The notes below the pieces were generated by a model. It saw only the letters and a list, made by a program, of their open reading frames with translations, ran no database searches and was not told where the DNA came from. A stretch of DNA of 64,000 nt from assembly GCF_001723685.1 (NCBI RefSeq), contig NZ_MCBX01000009.1, positions 1 to 64,000 on the forward strand, written 5' to 3'. Below, one piece after another: positions 53,575-63,180 of this stretch (positions are counted from its first letter, which is position 1; every line of letters begins with the position of its first letter). A program made the position numbers and the translations under genes. Source of the stretch: Candidatus Marithrix sp. Canyon 246. Its GTDB lineage: Bacteria; Pseudomonadota; Gammaproteobacteria; Beggiatoales; Beggiatoaceae.

Positions 53575-54111
53575 ATGATGATGAATACTGAAGAATGGTT
53601 TGCCTCTGAAGCCCAAAATGCTTGGGATTTAGAACGCTTGTACACGGATTTAGCTAAGGCAAAAGGTAGAGCTCTCAGTCCAACGGAGAAATTATACTTA
53701 CGTGGCTTACTATCTGGTCATAGCCCTGCTGAAATCGCTAAAAAATGTCACAAAAGTGCTGGAGGAGTTAAAGTATATTTGAGTACTACTGTCTATCAAT
53801 ATGTTAAGTTTCTCGCAAACAAGGAAAATGAAAAGTTAGAAAACTGGACAAATATCCGCAAATGGCTTGAGGGAATCGGCTATAAGCGATCTAGTTCAGA
53901 TAAAAAAAATATATTTAAATTCCATAAAAGTGGGAATAACAATACTCGATGTCAAAATGTTAATTCTCCATCAACTGGAGAGACAGAACTTAAACATGAA
54001 TTAGAAAAGGCACATTTAATTAATGAACAGCTACAAAAAGAAATTGATTATTTAAAACAACAGGTAAATCTATTAAATCAGATGGTAAACATGCTTAAAT
54101 CAGGGGAATAG
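53575..54111 (+). CDS. HTH and coiled-coil protein, possible regulator
   Basis: A 178-residue protein. Residues ~30-80 look like a LuxR/sigma-like helix-turn-helix (LSPTEKLYLRGLLSGHSPAE, IAKKCHKSAGGVKVYLS). The C-terminal ~40 residues are a coiled coil (HLINEQLQKEIDYLKQQVNL). It begins 3 bp after the phosphatase gene, so it is probably the last gene of the FHA-PP2C cluster. It could be the transcriptional output of that signalling unit, which is inference only. Confidence 0.6.
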   Translation: MMMNTEEWFASEAQNAWDLERLYTDLAKAKGRALSPTEKLYLRGLLSGHSPAEIAKKCHKSAGGVKVYLSTTVYQYVKFLANKENEKLENWTNIRKWLEGIGYKRSSSDKKNIFKFHKSGNNNTRCQNVNSPSTGETELKHELEKAHLINEQLQKEIDYLKQQVNLLNQMVNMLKSGE

Positions 54112-54165
54112 TACAACGAATTATGAAATAAACGAATTTAAATTCGTTTATTTATCAAGCAGTTG
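54111..54165. repeat. GTAC-family palindrome (family member 5), terminator position
   Basis: It begins GTACAACGAATTATGAAATA; the core AAATAAACGAATTT/AAATTCGTTTATTT (54126-54153) is a perfect 28-base palindrome, and the right outer arm has decayed. It lies between the convergent ends of the HTH gene and the glycosyltransferase gene, so it may terminate both. Confidence 0.65.
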
Positions 54166-54167
54166 AA

Positions 54168-55253
54168 CTATAAATTATTCACTACCTCTTGCATCTTCTC
54201 CAAAAACACTTCAGTTCTAAACAATTGCGCCCTTTCCTCACAAGCAGCACGCATATTCAAAGCCTTATCTTTAGACATAACAGACACAGCCTCAATAACT
54301 GCATCTACACTAACATCTTCAATTAAAACCCCAGTCTCACCATCCACAACCGTTTCCAACAAACCACCCTCAGCCACACCAATCACTGGTTTACCCGCTG
54401 CCATAGACTCAACTGGTGACATTCCAAAATCTTCATCTATCGGTATATAGATTGTTGCTATAGCTTTACCAATCAATTGTTGCCACTGTTCATCTTCACA
54501 CCAACCAGTAAAACTAATATTTGAATAATCAGTTGCTAAATTCTGTAAACGTTCTAAATCACCACCACCTGAAGCAACAATTAATTTTTTATCCGGCATT
54601 TTCATAAATGCACGCACTATATATTCAATACGTTTATAAGATTCAACTCTAGCCGTAGATAAATAATAGTCACCCTGTTCAATCCATTGATATTTATCCA
54701 CTTCAATAGACGGATAAATAACTACAGCATCACGATTCAAATATTTTTTAATACGCCGCTTAACATTGTTAGAATTAGCTATAATAATATCCATTTTCTC
54801 AATAGCGCGTTCATAACGCAACTTAACATAGTTAATCAGCAATTGTAGCAGCGGCTTTTTCCACCATGTTGCCCTAGAAAGATAATAATCTTTTAAATCA
54901 TAAGCAAAGCGAGGAATTGTATGACAATATAGGATATTTTTGCCATTGGGATGATTATGAACCGCAACCGGAGCATTAGAACCACTAAAAATTACCCAAT
55001 CATACACTGCTAAAAGTTTAGTTTGATGTCGAAACACAAACAATGTCTTTAGCGTCTGCCAACCAATAATTTGAGTAGGAGAAGTTAATTCACAAAAAGA
55101 AATCTTTTTCAGCGTTTCTGAGCTAAAGATTTCAGAATTTATAAATCCTACACATAAACTACTGTTAGGAAAATTATTAACTAAAGTCAGTGATAACTGC
55201 TCAGCTCCGCCTTTAACTAACAAAAAGTCATATAATAAAATACCTTTTTTCAT
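54168..55253 (-). CDS. Family 4 glycosyltransferase
   Basis: A 361-residue GT-B enzyme: N-terminal LLVKGGAEQLSLTLVNNF, central LSTARVESYKRIEYIVRAF and IVASGGGDLERL, and C-terminal DEDFGMSPVESMAAGKPVIG with the E-x7-E motif (EDFGMSPVE). It is a retaining transferase of nucleotide-sugar donors. It is last in the minus-strand glycan operon, overlapping the flippase gene by 4 bp. Confidence 0.87.
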   Translation of the reverse strand: MKKGILLYDFLLVKGGAEQLSLTLVNNFPNSSLCVGFINSEIFSSETLKKISFCELTSPTQIIGWQTLKTLFVFRHQTKLLAVYDWVIFSGSNAPVAVHNHPNGKNILYCHTIPRFAYDLKDYYLSRATWWKKPLLQLLINYVKLRYERAIEKMDIIIANSNNVKRRIKKYLNRDAVVIYPSIEVDKYQWIEQGDYYLSTARVESYKRIEYIVRAFMKMPDKKLIVASGGGDLERLQNLATDYSNISFTGWCEDEQWQQLIGKAIATIYIPIDEDFGMSPVESMAAGKPVIGVAEGGLLETVVDGETGVLIEDVSVDAVIEAVSVMSKDKALNMRAACEERAQLFRTEVFLEKMQEVVNNL

Positions 55254-56428
55254 AAATAAACACTCATTCGCAATAATAACCCAAAAAACAACAAACCCTC
55301 AGAAACAATAGTAGCCCATGCTGCTCCCATTGCCCCATAAATTGGTATCCACCAAATATTCAAAACTATATTCATCAGCGCGATGATTATTACCAAATAG
55401 GCATAAAACCATTCCTGATTTGCCGCAATAGCCGCTTGAGTCAAAATATAATTAGGTAAGATAAAAAACAAACTTAACAACAAACAATTTAATAAACCAC
55501 TGGCTTGCACATATTCATCACCAAATAAAAAAGGCACTAATTTATCACTTAAACTATATCCAACTACAAAAATAATAGCCGCTAAACCCAACATCATTAC
55601 ACATAACCAAAACAACAGCGTCAGAAAAGCCTTCTTATTATCAGACTTTAACCTTAAATAACGAAAAGCAATCATTGCCACTGGTGTCATTATCAAAATA
55701 ACACCTTCCAACAAACGATAAGCCGCTGCATAATTTCCAACAACCGACGAATCATCACCTAATTGCTCCAGCAAAATCATATCGCTTCTAAAATAAATCG
55801 CGGTAGCGGCATCAATAGTTAAAAAAGCCAAACTACCCTTAACCAGATTAAAGCGAAATAGCGGCTTCTGAATTACCGAACGCGCTATTGGTAACATCAA
55901 CAGCATCAACATACCAATCAACCAAGCCCAAAAAATTGCTTCAACAGTAGGTGATATAAATAAAACCACCAATATTATTGCGATTGCGGTAAAACTTCTT
56001 TGCTGAACTTGCCACCACGCCTCTTGTTCAAACCGATTTTCACCCTTCAATTGTGACGAAATAAAACCGGCAATAGCAACTAAAGCAAAACAAAACAAAG
56101 CTGCTAATAGAGAAAATCTCTGCTCAAAAAGCAACAATAAAAACGCAATGACAGTTGTTACTATGACATGCGCTTGAGCAATAGGTAATAAAAATTGTTT
56201 ATCAACTTTAAAGGATGTGGTTGACTGAGTGAATTCACGAAAAATCAGCGTGCGATAACCACCATCCTGAATTATCAGATAAAGGGAGGCGATACTGAGG
56301 ATATAATTATATTGACCAAATTGGCTTGCACCCAAAGTTCTTGCCAAAAAGAAGACTAAGAACATGGAAACAGTGCCAACAAAAAGGGTGGCAAGCCATT
56401 GGGAGATTAGGGAGTTGGTTAGTTTCAA
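55250..56428 (-). CDS. Polysaccharide flippase, Wzx/MOP type
   Basis: A 392-residue integral membrane protein with about 11-12 hydrophobic helices and the family signature near the N-terminus (LARTLGASQFGQYNYILSI). It is expected to flip an undecaprenyl-linked oligosaccharide across the inner membrane. It has the usual length for the RfbX/Wzx group minus one or two helices. It sits between a GT4 and a GT39-like gene. Confidence 0.83.
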   Translation of the reverse strand: MKLTNSLISQWLATLFVGTVSMFLVFFLARTLGASQFGQYNYILSIASLYLIIQDGGYRTLIFREFTQSTTSFKVDKQFLLPIAQAHVIVTTVIAFLLLLFEQRFSLLAALFCFALVAIAGFISSQLKGENRFEQEAWWQVQQRSFTAIAIILVVLFISPTVEAIFWAWLIGMLMLLMLPIARSVIQKPLFRFNLVKGSLAFLTIDAATAIYFRSDMILLEQLGDDSSVVGNYAAAYRLLEGVILIMTPVAMIAFRYLRLKSDNKKAFLTLLFWLCVMMLGLAAIIFVVGYSLSDKLVPFLFGDEYVQASGLLNCLLLSLFFILPNYILTQAAIAANQEWFYAYLVIIIALMNIVLNIWWIPIYGAMGAAWATIVSEGLLFFGLLLRMSVYL

Positions 56429-56436
56429 CTTTTGTC

Positions 56437-58716
56437 TTATTTAGCTATTCTAACATCATAAAAGTATGACACTGTTTGCATATTATAATTTGAAAATGAC
56501 ATGCAAATTTGCGTAAAAGGTTTTTTTTGCCTTTGTGGAGTTAAATCAAATGTAATTGAGTTCCATCCTGGCGTTACCATGAATGATTTCAGTAATTTCG
56601 GTTTAAATAATATATCAATATTGTATTGAATTTTTGAATATAAATTAACTGTTATTCTTTTATTATCTTTTTTATCTGTTGGTAAAATTAAACCTACATG
56701 ACATTTGGGTTGTTTTTTTCTATTTGTAATTGCTATTGTTGGTAACACCATTTTGTTATCTATTATTTCTGGAGTTGTACTTAATCCTTGATGGAATAAT
56801 CTATTATCAATAGAAGCAAACTTATATCCATACTCTCTTTTTCTTATAAATTCTTCAATGTTTTTTTCATTTAATTCATATAAAGAAATATTTCTATTTC
56901 TACCTATTGTAGATTTGCCATTAATATCTATTAGTGGTTTTATATTAAAAATAGGCGTTTTTCCTTCATTAATTAATGCATAATTTTGCATTGTTGCTGG
57001 AGATTTCATGATTTCTAGCCAATCACGCGCACCATCAAGATATAAGTATTTTACTGGTAAAGCATAATCTTTTATTAAAGTGTAAATATAAAGAGGGTTT
57101 TCTGGTACAGGAAGTGTTTTTCCTTGTATTCCCATCCAGAAAAGACTAGGAAAACCATTTAACATTAATATTATATCTTCTTCTTTAGTATTTTTAGCTA
57201 GATATTCTAAGGCACTATTATCAGGTGTTGGAAGAAACCTGTCATTGAATTTTTCCCAGTCTGGAATGCCTCTAATAGTTATTGATATTGCTAAGATTAG
57301 AAGAAAAAATTTAAATTTTTTATATTTATTAAATAACCAAGTTGACAGTAAAAACAAATACATAATAAAAAAAGCTATAAATAATATCATGTATTCGATA
57401 AATAGATTCAAGTTTTGTAAAGCAGGATAGGCGAAGCGTCGAGCATAATAAATTAATAATCCCAAGCAAATAAATAACAATAAAAATAGGAAAAATCTAT
57501 TTTCAACTTTAATTAGGCTGGCTTCTCTTAAATTATTTCTACAATAATACAGTGCAGCACTTGCGTACATGCTACAAATAGGTATCAAAAAGGTAAAATA
57601 CTCAACCATCGCTCCACTGATACCAACTATACCTAAAGAAAATGTTGAAAAAATAAAAATGATAAATAACATATTGGCTGGTAGCCAGAATACATTTTTC
57701 TTATTAACTTTTATTAAAAGTAGTAATAATATTAGATATATATTCCAATTTAATAGAAAATAAAAGAAATTACCTTTTATAAAACCTAATTGTTTTGATA
57801 GCAAAATATCAAAGTTATGAATAATCATACTTTGGAAGGAAAAATCTTCAGGTATATTAAGTCTCCACCATGGATTCATATTCTGAATTAATGGCGTATC
57901 CTGTAAAACTTGAATCATGCCATTTACACTAAAAAAAGGAATACTCCATGTTTGATAACTTTGATAACCGTATGGTATTAATACCAATATAAAGAATATA
58001 AGAATAATTGAAATATAATTAAAATATTGCTTTAGTGATCTATTATCTTGGTAAAAATACCAATAAAAAATTAAAATTGAGGCTACTAAAGAAAATATTC
58101 CTAGATAACTTCGTGCTAAAAAAAGAATTCCGGTTGATAAACCAACAAATATTGCTTTTAACGCATTTGGTTTATTTATGAATTCATAACTAAACCAAAT
58201 CGTTAAGACTAAAAAAAGTGTATCATCTGCTGATTTAATGAAAGCTTGTTGTAAATATTCTGGTGAAAAGGTTATGAGTAATATCGTTAAAAATGAAATT
58301 TCATATTTTCTAAATACTCTATAACTAAACCAAAAAATTACTAATTGTGTTAATAAAAAAATTATTAGCCCATATAAGGCGGTACCATATAGGTGATTGT
58401 GTGAATTGAAGAAAGAATAAATGACAGAGGTGAGATAAATACCTAGAGGGAAACGATCAGCATTTTGCCATTGTGGTTCATGCAAAAGTCCTTTTTTTGC
58501 ATAAAAATCTAATGAACTTAATGGTAAAAAGTTTGTTGTATATCCTTTACCATCAGCAATATTTTTTCCAACAACAGCACTTCTCGCTTGATCACCAGAC
58601 AGAAAGACACTGTCTAGTATAGGAAGGAAATTATTGACATATATAAAGACTAGTAAAATATAGAATGAAATTAGTATAACTATTATAGTTTTTTTAAAAA
58701 ACTCGGTTAAGTTCAT
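56437..58716 (-). CDS. Large membrane glycosyltransferase-like protein (GT39/ArnT type)
   Basis: Start set at ATG 58716 (MNLTEFFKKTIIVILI) because the longer frame to 58788 runs into a palindromic repeat. About 759 residues: ~12 transmembrane helices in the first ~520, with the first periplasmic loop containing FLSGDQARSAVVGKNIADGK (Asp in the position of the PMT/ArnT catalytic acid), then a ~240-residue soluble C-terminal domain. The fold matches transferases that use polyprenyl-phosphate sugars on the periplasmic side. The acceptor is unknown. Confidence 0.7.
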   Translation of the reverse strand: MNLTEFFKKTIIVILISFYILLVFIYVNNFLPILDSVFLSGDQARSAVVGKNIADGKGYTTNFLPLSSLDFYAKKGLLHEPQWQNADRFPLGIYLTSVIYSFFNSHNHLYGTALYGLIIFLLTQLVIFWFSYRVFRKYEISFLTILLITFSPEYLQQAFIKSADDTLFLVLTIWFSYEFINKPNALKAIFVGLSTGILFLARSYLGIFSLVASILIFYWYFYQDNRSLKQYFNYISIILIFFILVLIPYGYQSYQTWSIPFFSVNGMIQVLQDTPLIQNMNPWWRLNIPEDFSFQSMIIHNFDILLSKQLGFIKGNFFYFLLNWNIYLILLLLLIKVNKKNVFWLPANMLFIIFIFSTFSLGIVGISGAMVEYFTFLIPICSMYASAALYYCRNNLREASLIKVENRFFLFLLLFICLGLLIYYARRFAYPALQNLNLFIEYMILFIAFFIMYLFLLSTWLFNKYKKFKFFLLILAISITIRGIPDWEKFNDRFLPTPDNSALEYLAKNTKEEDIILMLNGFPSLFWMGIQGKTLPVPENPLYIYTLIKDYALPVKYLYLDGARDWLEIMKSPATMQNYALINEGKTPIFNIKPLIDINGKSTIGRNRNISLYELNEKNIEEFIRKREYGYKFASIDNRLFHQGLSTTPEIIDNKMVLPTIAITNRKKQPKCHVGLILPTDKKDNKRITVNLYSKIQYNIDILFKPKLLKSFMVTPGWNSITFDLTPQRQKKPFTQICMSFSNYNMQTVSYFYDVRIAK

Positions 58717-58738
58717 GAATGATTGCCCCCTACAAATA

Positions 58739-58816
58739 GTACAACTGATTAACGGAATAAACGGATTATTAATCTTGACCATAAACAAATCCGTTTATTC
58801 CGTTAATCCGTTGTAC
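58739..58816. repeat. GTAC-bounded palindrome (family member 6)
   Basis: 29-base arms (58739-58767, 58788-58816) with one mismatch, core ATTAACGGAATAAACGGATT. It ends inside the stop codon of the gene at 58816. This is the second arm type of the family (the half repeats at 38362 and 44411 derive from it). It splits the glycan operon between two same-strand genes. Confidence 0.8.
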
Positions 58817-60912
58817 TACTTACATCTATCAGAATAATTATTCATGTAAATTGGATAGAATAAAAACTTTAGTTTTTCTTGAGATATTTCTGGGTTTCTA
58901 AATTCAATACTATTAATTTTTATATCCGCGCCAAAAACTGGTGTAAATTTCTTAAAATCAAGACTAATTTTTTTACCTTTTAAATGAAAAATAGGAAATT
59001 GCCATTCATTCTTATAATATGGAAGTGATACTGGTAAAGAATGTAAAGCACCTTCAACAAAAACAAAAAATCTAGGCGTTTTGCCTAATATTGGCACAAA
59101 TGAATATTTGTTTGTTACCTTATAATTTATCTTTGCAACAGTTAATTCTAATTGACACGAATTATCTTCATCATTTTCCTTCATAGATTGATACCATTTA
59201 TCAACTGGTTTTTTCCATTGATGATTTTCTCTTTCCCAAATTAAAGCATAATCTTCTGAGAATTTTGGTCGATAGTTTAATAAAACTCTTTCAAAAAATT
59301 TCCATGTTGTATTTAACAGCCAGCCATGAAATTCTGCATAATCAAAATTATTTGCGGTTGTTTGCACATATAAAGGCTTAAATTTATCGAAAGCTTTTAG
59401 ATAATTGTTTCTTTCTTCTTCTCCTAAAGCATGAATAATATAATCGCGCTTGTGTGGATGAAGATTATTATAATAAATGTCAAGTAAACCAGAATAAGTT
59501 GACCACATAAAAGTTGATTGGGAATTATGATTCAATTCCACAGGTTTTAATCTATCTAATGTAGAAAAAACTTCATGTTTTTGAAATTTATATATTTCAC
59601 CCTTTCCTATCTTGGCATTATTACTATCTATCACTAAAAGTGAATTTTTATTCTCTACAAATGCAACATCATTCGGATAAAAAATTTTCTTTATACTTGA
59701 TTTTTTTGTATAATCATAATTTTCACATACAGGAAGATATTTTTCTTCTTGTTTTAATTTTAAGATAATATCTAGTTTGTTCTTTTTTTCTTTATCATCT
59801 TCATCAAGTTGTTTTGGACATTGGTTTGATATTATTATCTCATTACTTACAGTAATCCCAGAATTATCTTTTAAAATCACTTTCCTAATAGAACTATCAT
59901 TAGTATAGATATAATCATCTACTTTAACTTTTTTTAAAGCAGAGGAATTTAGTAAAATTTTTTGTGCCATACTAATTCCGTTATACCAAGCACTATTGTA
60001 TAAGGTTCTATCTACTTCTAATATTGTTTCTTTTACTTCACTAGTATCTGATATTGGTATATAAGTTACTTTTGATCCACGTCCATCTTGATAAGGATTC
60101 AGCCCTTTTCCCTCTAAATACACAACATTTGAAGAATCAATATATTTGATTCTTCTTTTTCCTGAATATTCAAAGTCTAAATATCCACCAATTCGCATAT
60201 GCCTACCAAAATAAGGTGTTGTCATTATCCTTGCTGTATCATCATTAACCCACACACCATTTTGCCAATAATTATAATTTGATGTATGTCCAATATTTAT
60301 TTTAGAAAAAAAGCTTAATTGGCTGACAGCATTATTCGACTTTATTTTGATTTTAGAAGATATATTAAAATTAGGATCAATTAAACCTTCAACTATTAGT
60401 TGATTATTAGATATATTAAGAACTTTGCTCTTTAAAATGTATCCGGTTTTGTTATCTTCCAAGTAAGCAATACCGCCTATGAAATCTTCATATTTATCAG
60501 TAGTCAACGCGGTAATCTTAATTTTGGTATGATTTTGAATACCATTTCGGTAATATTGATCTGAATACGGATTAATGTGTATAGATTCTATTTGACTTAC
60601 ATCATTAGCACCATTGTAGTGAAGATATTGATAAAGCATATTTTTATTAAATATAGAATTTAAATCACTCTCATTAGAGCTTACACCTATATTTAGCATT
60701 GTTTTATTCAATAATGTGCCATGACTAAAACTTAATCCAAATCGAGCTTCTCGTTTAGTAGCTAAATAAACTCCACTGAATTTTTCATTAGCAAATCTAT
60801 GTCTATTTTGTTCTAAAATTTTAGATTTATTCTCTAAAGTATTTAGACATAATATAGCAAGCAATATACTAAAAATGAGGTATGTTGTATTACTGAATGC
60901 TAATTTATTCAT
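58816..60912 (-). CDS. Large extracytoplasmic protein of unknown function in glycan operon
   Basis: A 698-residue protein with one N-terminal membrane anchor (YLIFSILLAILCLNTL, ~11-26), the rest predicted outside the cytoplasm. It is rich in beta-type sequence and Asn/Lys/Tyr, with only a few Cys (CPKQLDE, LPVCENYDY, DNSCQLE, SDRCK end). No catalytic motif or family is recognised. It overlaps the upstream gene by 4 bp, so it is co-translated with the polytopic protein at 60909. Position suggests a role in assembling, modifying or binding the surface glycan. Confidence 0.55.
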   Translation of the reverse strand: MNKLAFSNTTYLIFSILLAILCLNTLENKSKILEQNRHRFANEKFSGVYLATKREARFGLSFSHGTLLNKTMLNIGVSSNESDLNSIFNKNMLYQYLHYNGANDVSQIESIHINPYSDQYYRNGIQNHTKIKITALTTDKYEDFIGGIAYLEDNKTGYILKSKVLNISNNQLIVEGLIDPNFNISSKIKIKSNNAVSQLSFFSKINIGHTSNYNYWQNGVWVNDDTARIMTTPYFGRHMRIGGYLDFEYSGKRRIKYIDSSNVVYLEGKGLNPYQDGRGSKVTYIPISDTSEVKETILEVDRTLYNSAWYNGISMAQKILLNSSALKKVKVDDYIYTNDSSIRKVILKDNSGITVSNEIIISNQCPKQLDEDDKEKKNKLDIILKLKQEEKYLPVCENYDYTKKSSIKKIFYPNDVAFVENKNSLLVIDSNNAKIGKGEIYKFQKHEVFSTLDRLKPVELNHNSQSTFMWSTYSGLLDIYYNNLHPHKRDYIIHALGEEERNNYLKAFDKFKPLYVQTTANNFDYAEFHGWLLNTTWKFFERVLLNYRPKFSEDYALIWERENHQWKKPVDKWYQSMKENDEDNSCQLELTVAKINYKVTNKYSFVPILGKTPRFFVFVEGALHSLPVSLPYYKNEWQFPIFHLKGKKISLDFKKFTPVFGADIKINSIEFRNPEISQEKLKFLFYPIYMNNYSDRCK

Positions 60913-62036
60913 AATATATTAGGTTCTTGTTGGGAGTTAGTTTTCATGAATATCATCTGTGATGATAGATATAAATAATAACAAACGACTATTGCACTTG
61001 ATCGGATCATGGGTTCCATATAATGATATGCTATCATGCCAAAATTTGAAAAAGCTCCTCCTAAGCCATACACCAATAAATATAAACAAATTAATAATTC
61101 TCGTCTCAAGTTGTTATATTTTGCATATAAATACAATGTGAATAGAAATATTAAACTATAAACAAAACCTATAAATTGTGTTTCATACAGATATACATTA
61201 CTCAAGGTAAAAAAATCATTTATGTTTTTTATAAAAACATGAGGATAAATTCCAAAATACCAACTTTGGTCATTTGATAAATTTTTGATTTGTATTAGAG
61301 CATCAAGATTTCCAAATAATAATAGATGAAATCCGATTAAAATTATAGAAAAAATAGCAGAAAATAATACAGTATATATAATCCTAGAAATAATATTTAC
61401 GTTAAAATAATTAAATATTAGTATTAACATCGCAACGGAACCAAAAGCATATACACCTTGTTCGGTACCTAATAAAATAGCTATTAAAAGTAATACTGAA
61501 GTTACAGTAATTACTTTTACCTTATTTTCAGTACCGTAATTAATGTACAAATAACTCGCTACAATTAAAGGAAAAGCAGCCCTGATACCAAAAGTTGATA
61601 AGTCAAATATTGGAGATAAAGATGAAAACACTAGCCCATTGAAAGATATGAATATATAGCAGAGCGTAAAAAAAATAGCAGAATGTAAATCACATAATTT
61701 TTTCAGTATAAAAAATACAGGAAATACAGTCATTATAAACTGTAAAATAGCTACACTAAGTTCGGAGGCAAAAATATTTGATCCAAAGACCTTATAAAAT
61801 ATGTAGTGTACGTATGGTATCCCATTTCCATGAAAAAATAGAAAATCTTTCCCCGGTAAATCACCATTATCTATTCTTCTCAATGGATAGATGTTTTGAA
61901 AAGGTCCATCATAAGGAAAGCCATCAAATAGTAATGAATTTACCCAAATATAGGTTGTCACATCTTTTATCAAGTATAATAAGATGCCTATAAGGATTAT
62001 CATTAAATAATTTTTTGTAACAAATTTAAAAAGCAT
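60909..62036 (-). CDS. Polytopic membrane protein, possible glycan polymerase or GT39-like transferase
   Basis: A 375-residue protein with ~9-10 hydrophobic helices. The first loop (DGFPYDGPFQNIYPLRRIDN, then GKDFLFFHGNGIPYVHY) has acids at the place of GT-C transferases' catalytic loop. It could equally be a Wzy-like polymerase. It lies directly before the unknown 698-residue protein gene (4-bp overlap) and 5 bp from the SMR-like gene. Confidence 0.55.
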   Translation of the reverse strand: MLFKFVTKNYLMIILIGILLYLIKDVTTYIWVNSLLFDGFPYDGPFQNIYPLRRIDNGDLPGKDFLFFHGNGIPYVHYIFYKVFGSNIFASELSVAILQFIMTVFPVFFILKKLCDLHSAIFFTLCYIFISFNGLVFSSLSPIFDLSTFGIRAAFPLIVASYLYINYGTENKVKVITVTSVLLLIAILLGTEQGVYAFGSVAMLILIFNYFNVNIISRIIYTVLFSAIFSIILIGFHLLLFGNLDALIQIKNLSNDQSWYFGIYPHVFIKNINDFFTLSNVYLYETQFIGFVYSLIFLFTLYLYAKYNNLRRELLICLYLLVYGLGGAFSNFGMIAYHYMEPMIRSSAIVVCYYLYLSSQMIFMKTNSQQEPNIL

Positions 62037-62041
62037 ATTTA

Positions 62042-62398
62042 CTATCTAGCCAAAATAACAATACCAAAACTAATTATCAGTATTCCAATAATTTTATTAA
62101 AATTCAGTGTTTCACCAAAGATTAAATACCCGGTTAATAACACAAAGATAAATCCTAAAGATATAAAAGGATATGCGTAGCTTACTTCTACAAATTTAAG
62201 TACATATAACCAAATCAATAAAGCTATTATTTGAAATAATATACCTGATACCAAATAACCATTTGTTATTACATTAAATAGAAAGGTTATAATATCTGAA
62301 CTGTTTTCTGGAACAGATATTGTCTCAACTCCTTTTTTAAGTAATAATTGTGATGTTGATGAGAACAAGACACTGAGAATAATTACAATATTTATCAT
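62042..62398 (-). CDS. EamA/SMR-like small membrane transporter
   Basis: A 118-residue protein with four transmembrane helices (from LSVLFSSTSQLLLKKGVETI to IIGILIISFGIVILAR) and the SMR-like segment YAYPFISLGFIFVLLTGYLI. Its relatives include ArnE/ArnF, which flip undecaprenyl-phosphate-sugar. Beside a GT39-like gene that is the preferred reading; a drug exporter is less likely. It overlaps the upstream gene by 4 bp. Confidence 0.7.
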   Translation of the reverse strand: MINIVIILSVLFSSTSQLLLKKGVETISVPENSSDIITFLFNVITNGYLVSGILFQIIALLIWLYVLKFVEVSYAYPFISLGFIFVLLTGYLIFGETLNFNKIIGILIISFGIVILAR

Positions 62399-63180
62399 TT
62401 ATATATAGAAGTCACAAAATCAAAGGCAGTTTCTATATCTTTCAAACTTGTTTCTGTTTGTCTCATTTCTATAGCAAGCCAATCAGAATAGTTGATTTGT
62501 TTTAGAGCCTTTGAGGCTTCTGTATGTTTCACTTCACCGCTACCTATCGGAGCTAAATCTTTTTCGCTAATATGAAAGTGACTGAAGTTACCAGCAGCGG
62601 CACATATTGCTTCATATACATTTTCTCCAGCTAATGTCATACCACCAGTATCTAAATGCAAACCTAATCCTTTATGTCCAACTTTTTTAACCAAATCTAT
62701 TCCTTCAGTGCTGGTATTAATATAATCACAAGCGTAGTATGATGGATTGGGTTCAATACAAAACTGTACTTGATTTTCCAAAGCAATCTGGGCAATTTCT
62801 CTGAAAAATTTAATTGCTATCTGATCTGCTTCTTGTTTAGAAAGTTTTCCCTTTAAACGATTTTTAGGTGAGCCAAATACTAATTTTTTAGTAGATAAGC
62901 TACCAGCTATCTGAATAATTTTTGATAGATATTCAAAAATTTGTCTTCGTTCTTGATCATTAGCAAAAATATTGCCTGAAGGTCCACCAAACAATAATGC
63001 TTGCATAGAGGTTAAGACTACCCCTCTGTCTTGCCATTTTTTTAAATATTTACCCGGTTGTTCACTTATTTTAGCCGGCGCAATTTCCACTCCACTGATT
63101 CCATATTTTTTCATCAACTTGACAACTTGATCATCATCTTTTGGATCCCATGCTATATTTGATATGGAAAATTTCATCAA
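62395..63180 (-). CDS. Sugar phosphate isomerase/epimerase-like TIM barrel protein
   Basis: A 261-residue AP-endonuclease-2/xylose isomerase-like TIM barrel: YGISGVEIAPAKIS at the first strand, FCIEPNPSYYACDYINT (metal-ligand Glu), GLGLHLDTGGMTLAG (His-Asp pair), HFHISEKDLAPIG (His) and WLAIEMRQTE (Glu). Metal ligands appear intact, so it is probably an active isomerase or epimerase on a sugar of the glycan. The substrate is unknown. Overlaps both neighbours by 4 bp. Confidence 0.78.
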   Translation of the reverse strand: MMKFSISNIAWDPKDDDQVVKLMKKYGISGVEIAPAKISEQPGKYLKKWQDRGVVLTSMQALLFGGPSGNIFANDQERRQIFEYLSKIIQIAGSLSTKKLVFGSPKNRLKGKLSKQEADQIAIKFFREIAQIALENQVQFCIEPNPSYYACDYINTSTEGIDLVKKVGHKGLGLHLDTGGMTLAGENVYEAICAAAGNFSHFHISEKDLAPIGSGEVKHTEASKALKQINYSDWLAIEMRQTETSLKDIETAFDFVTSIYK

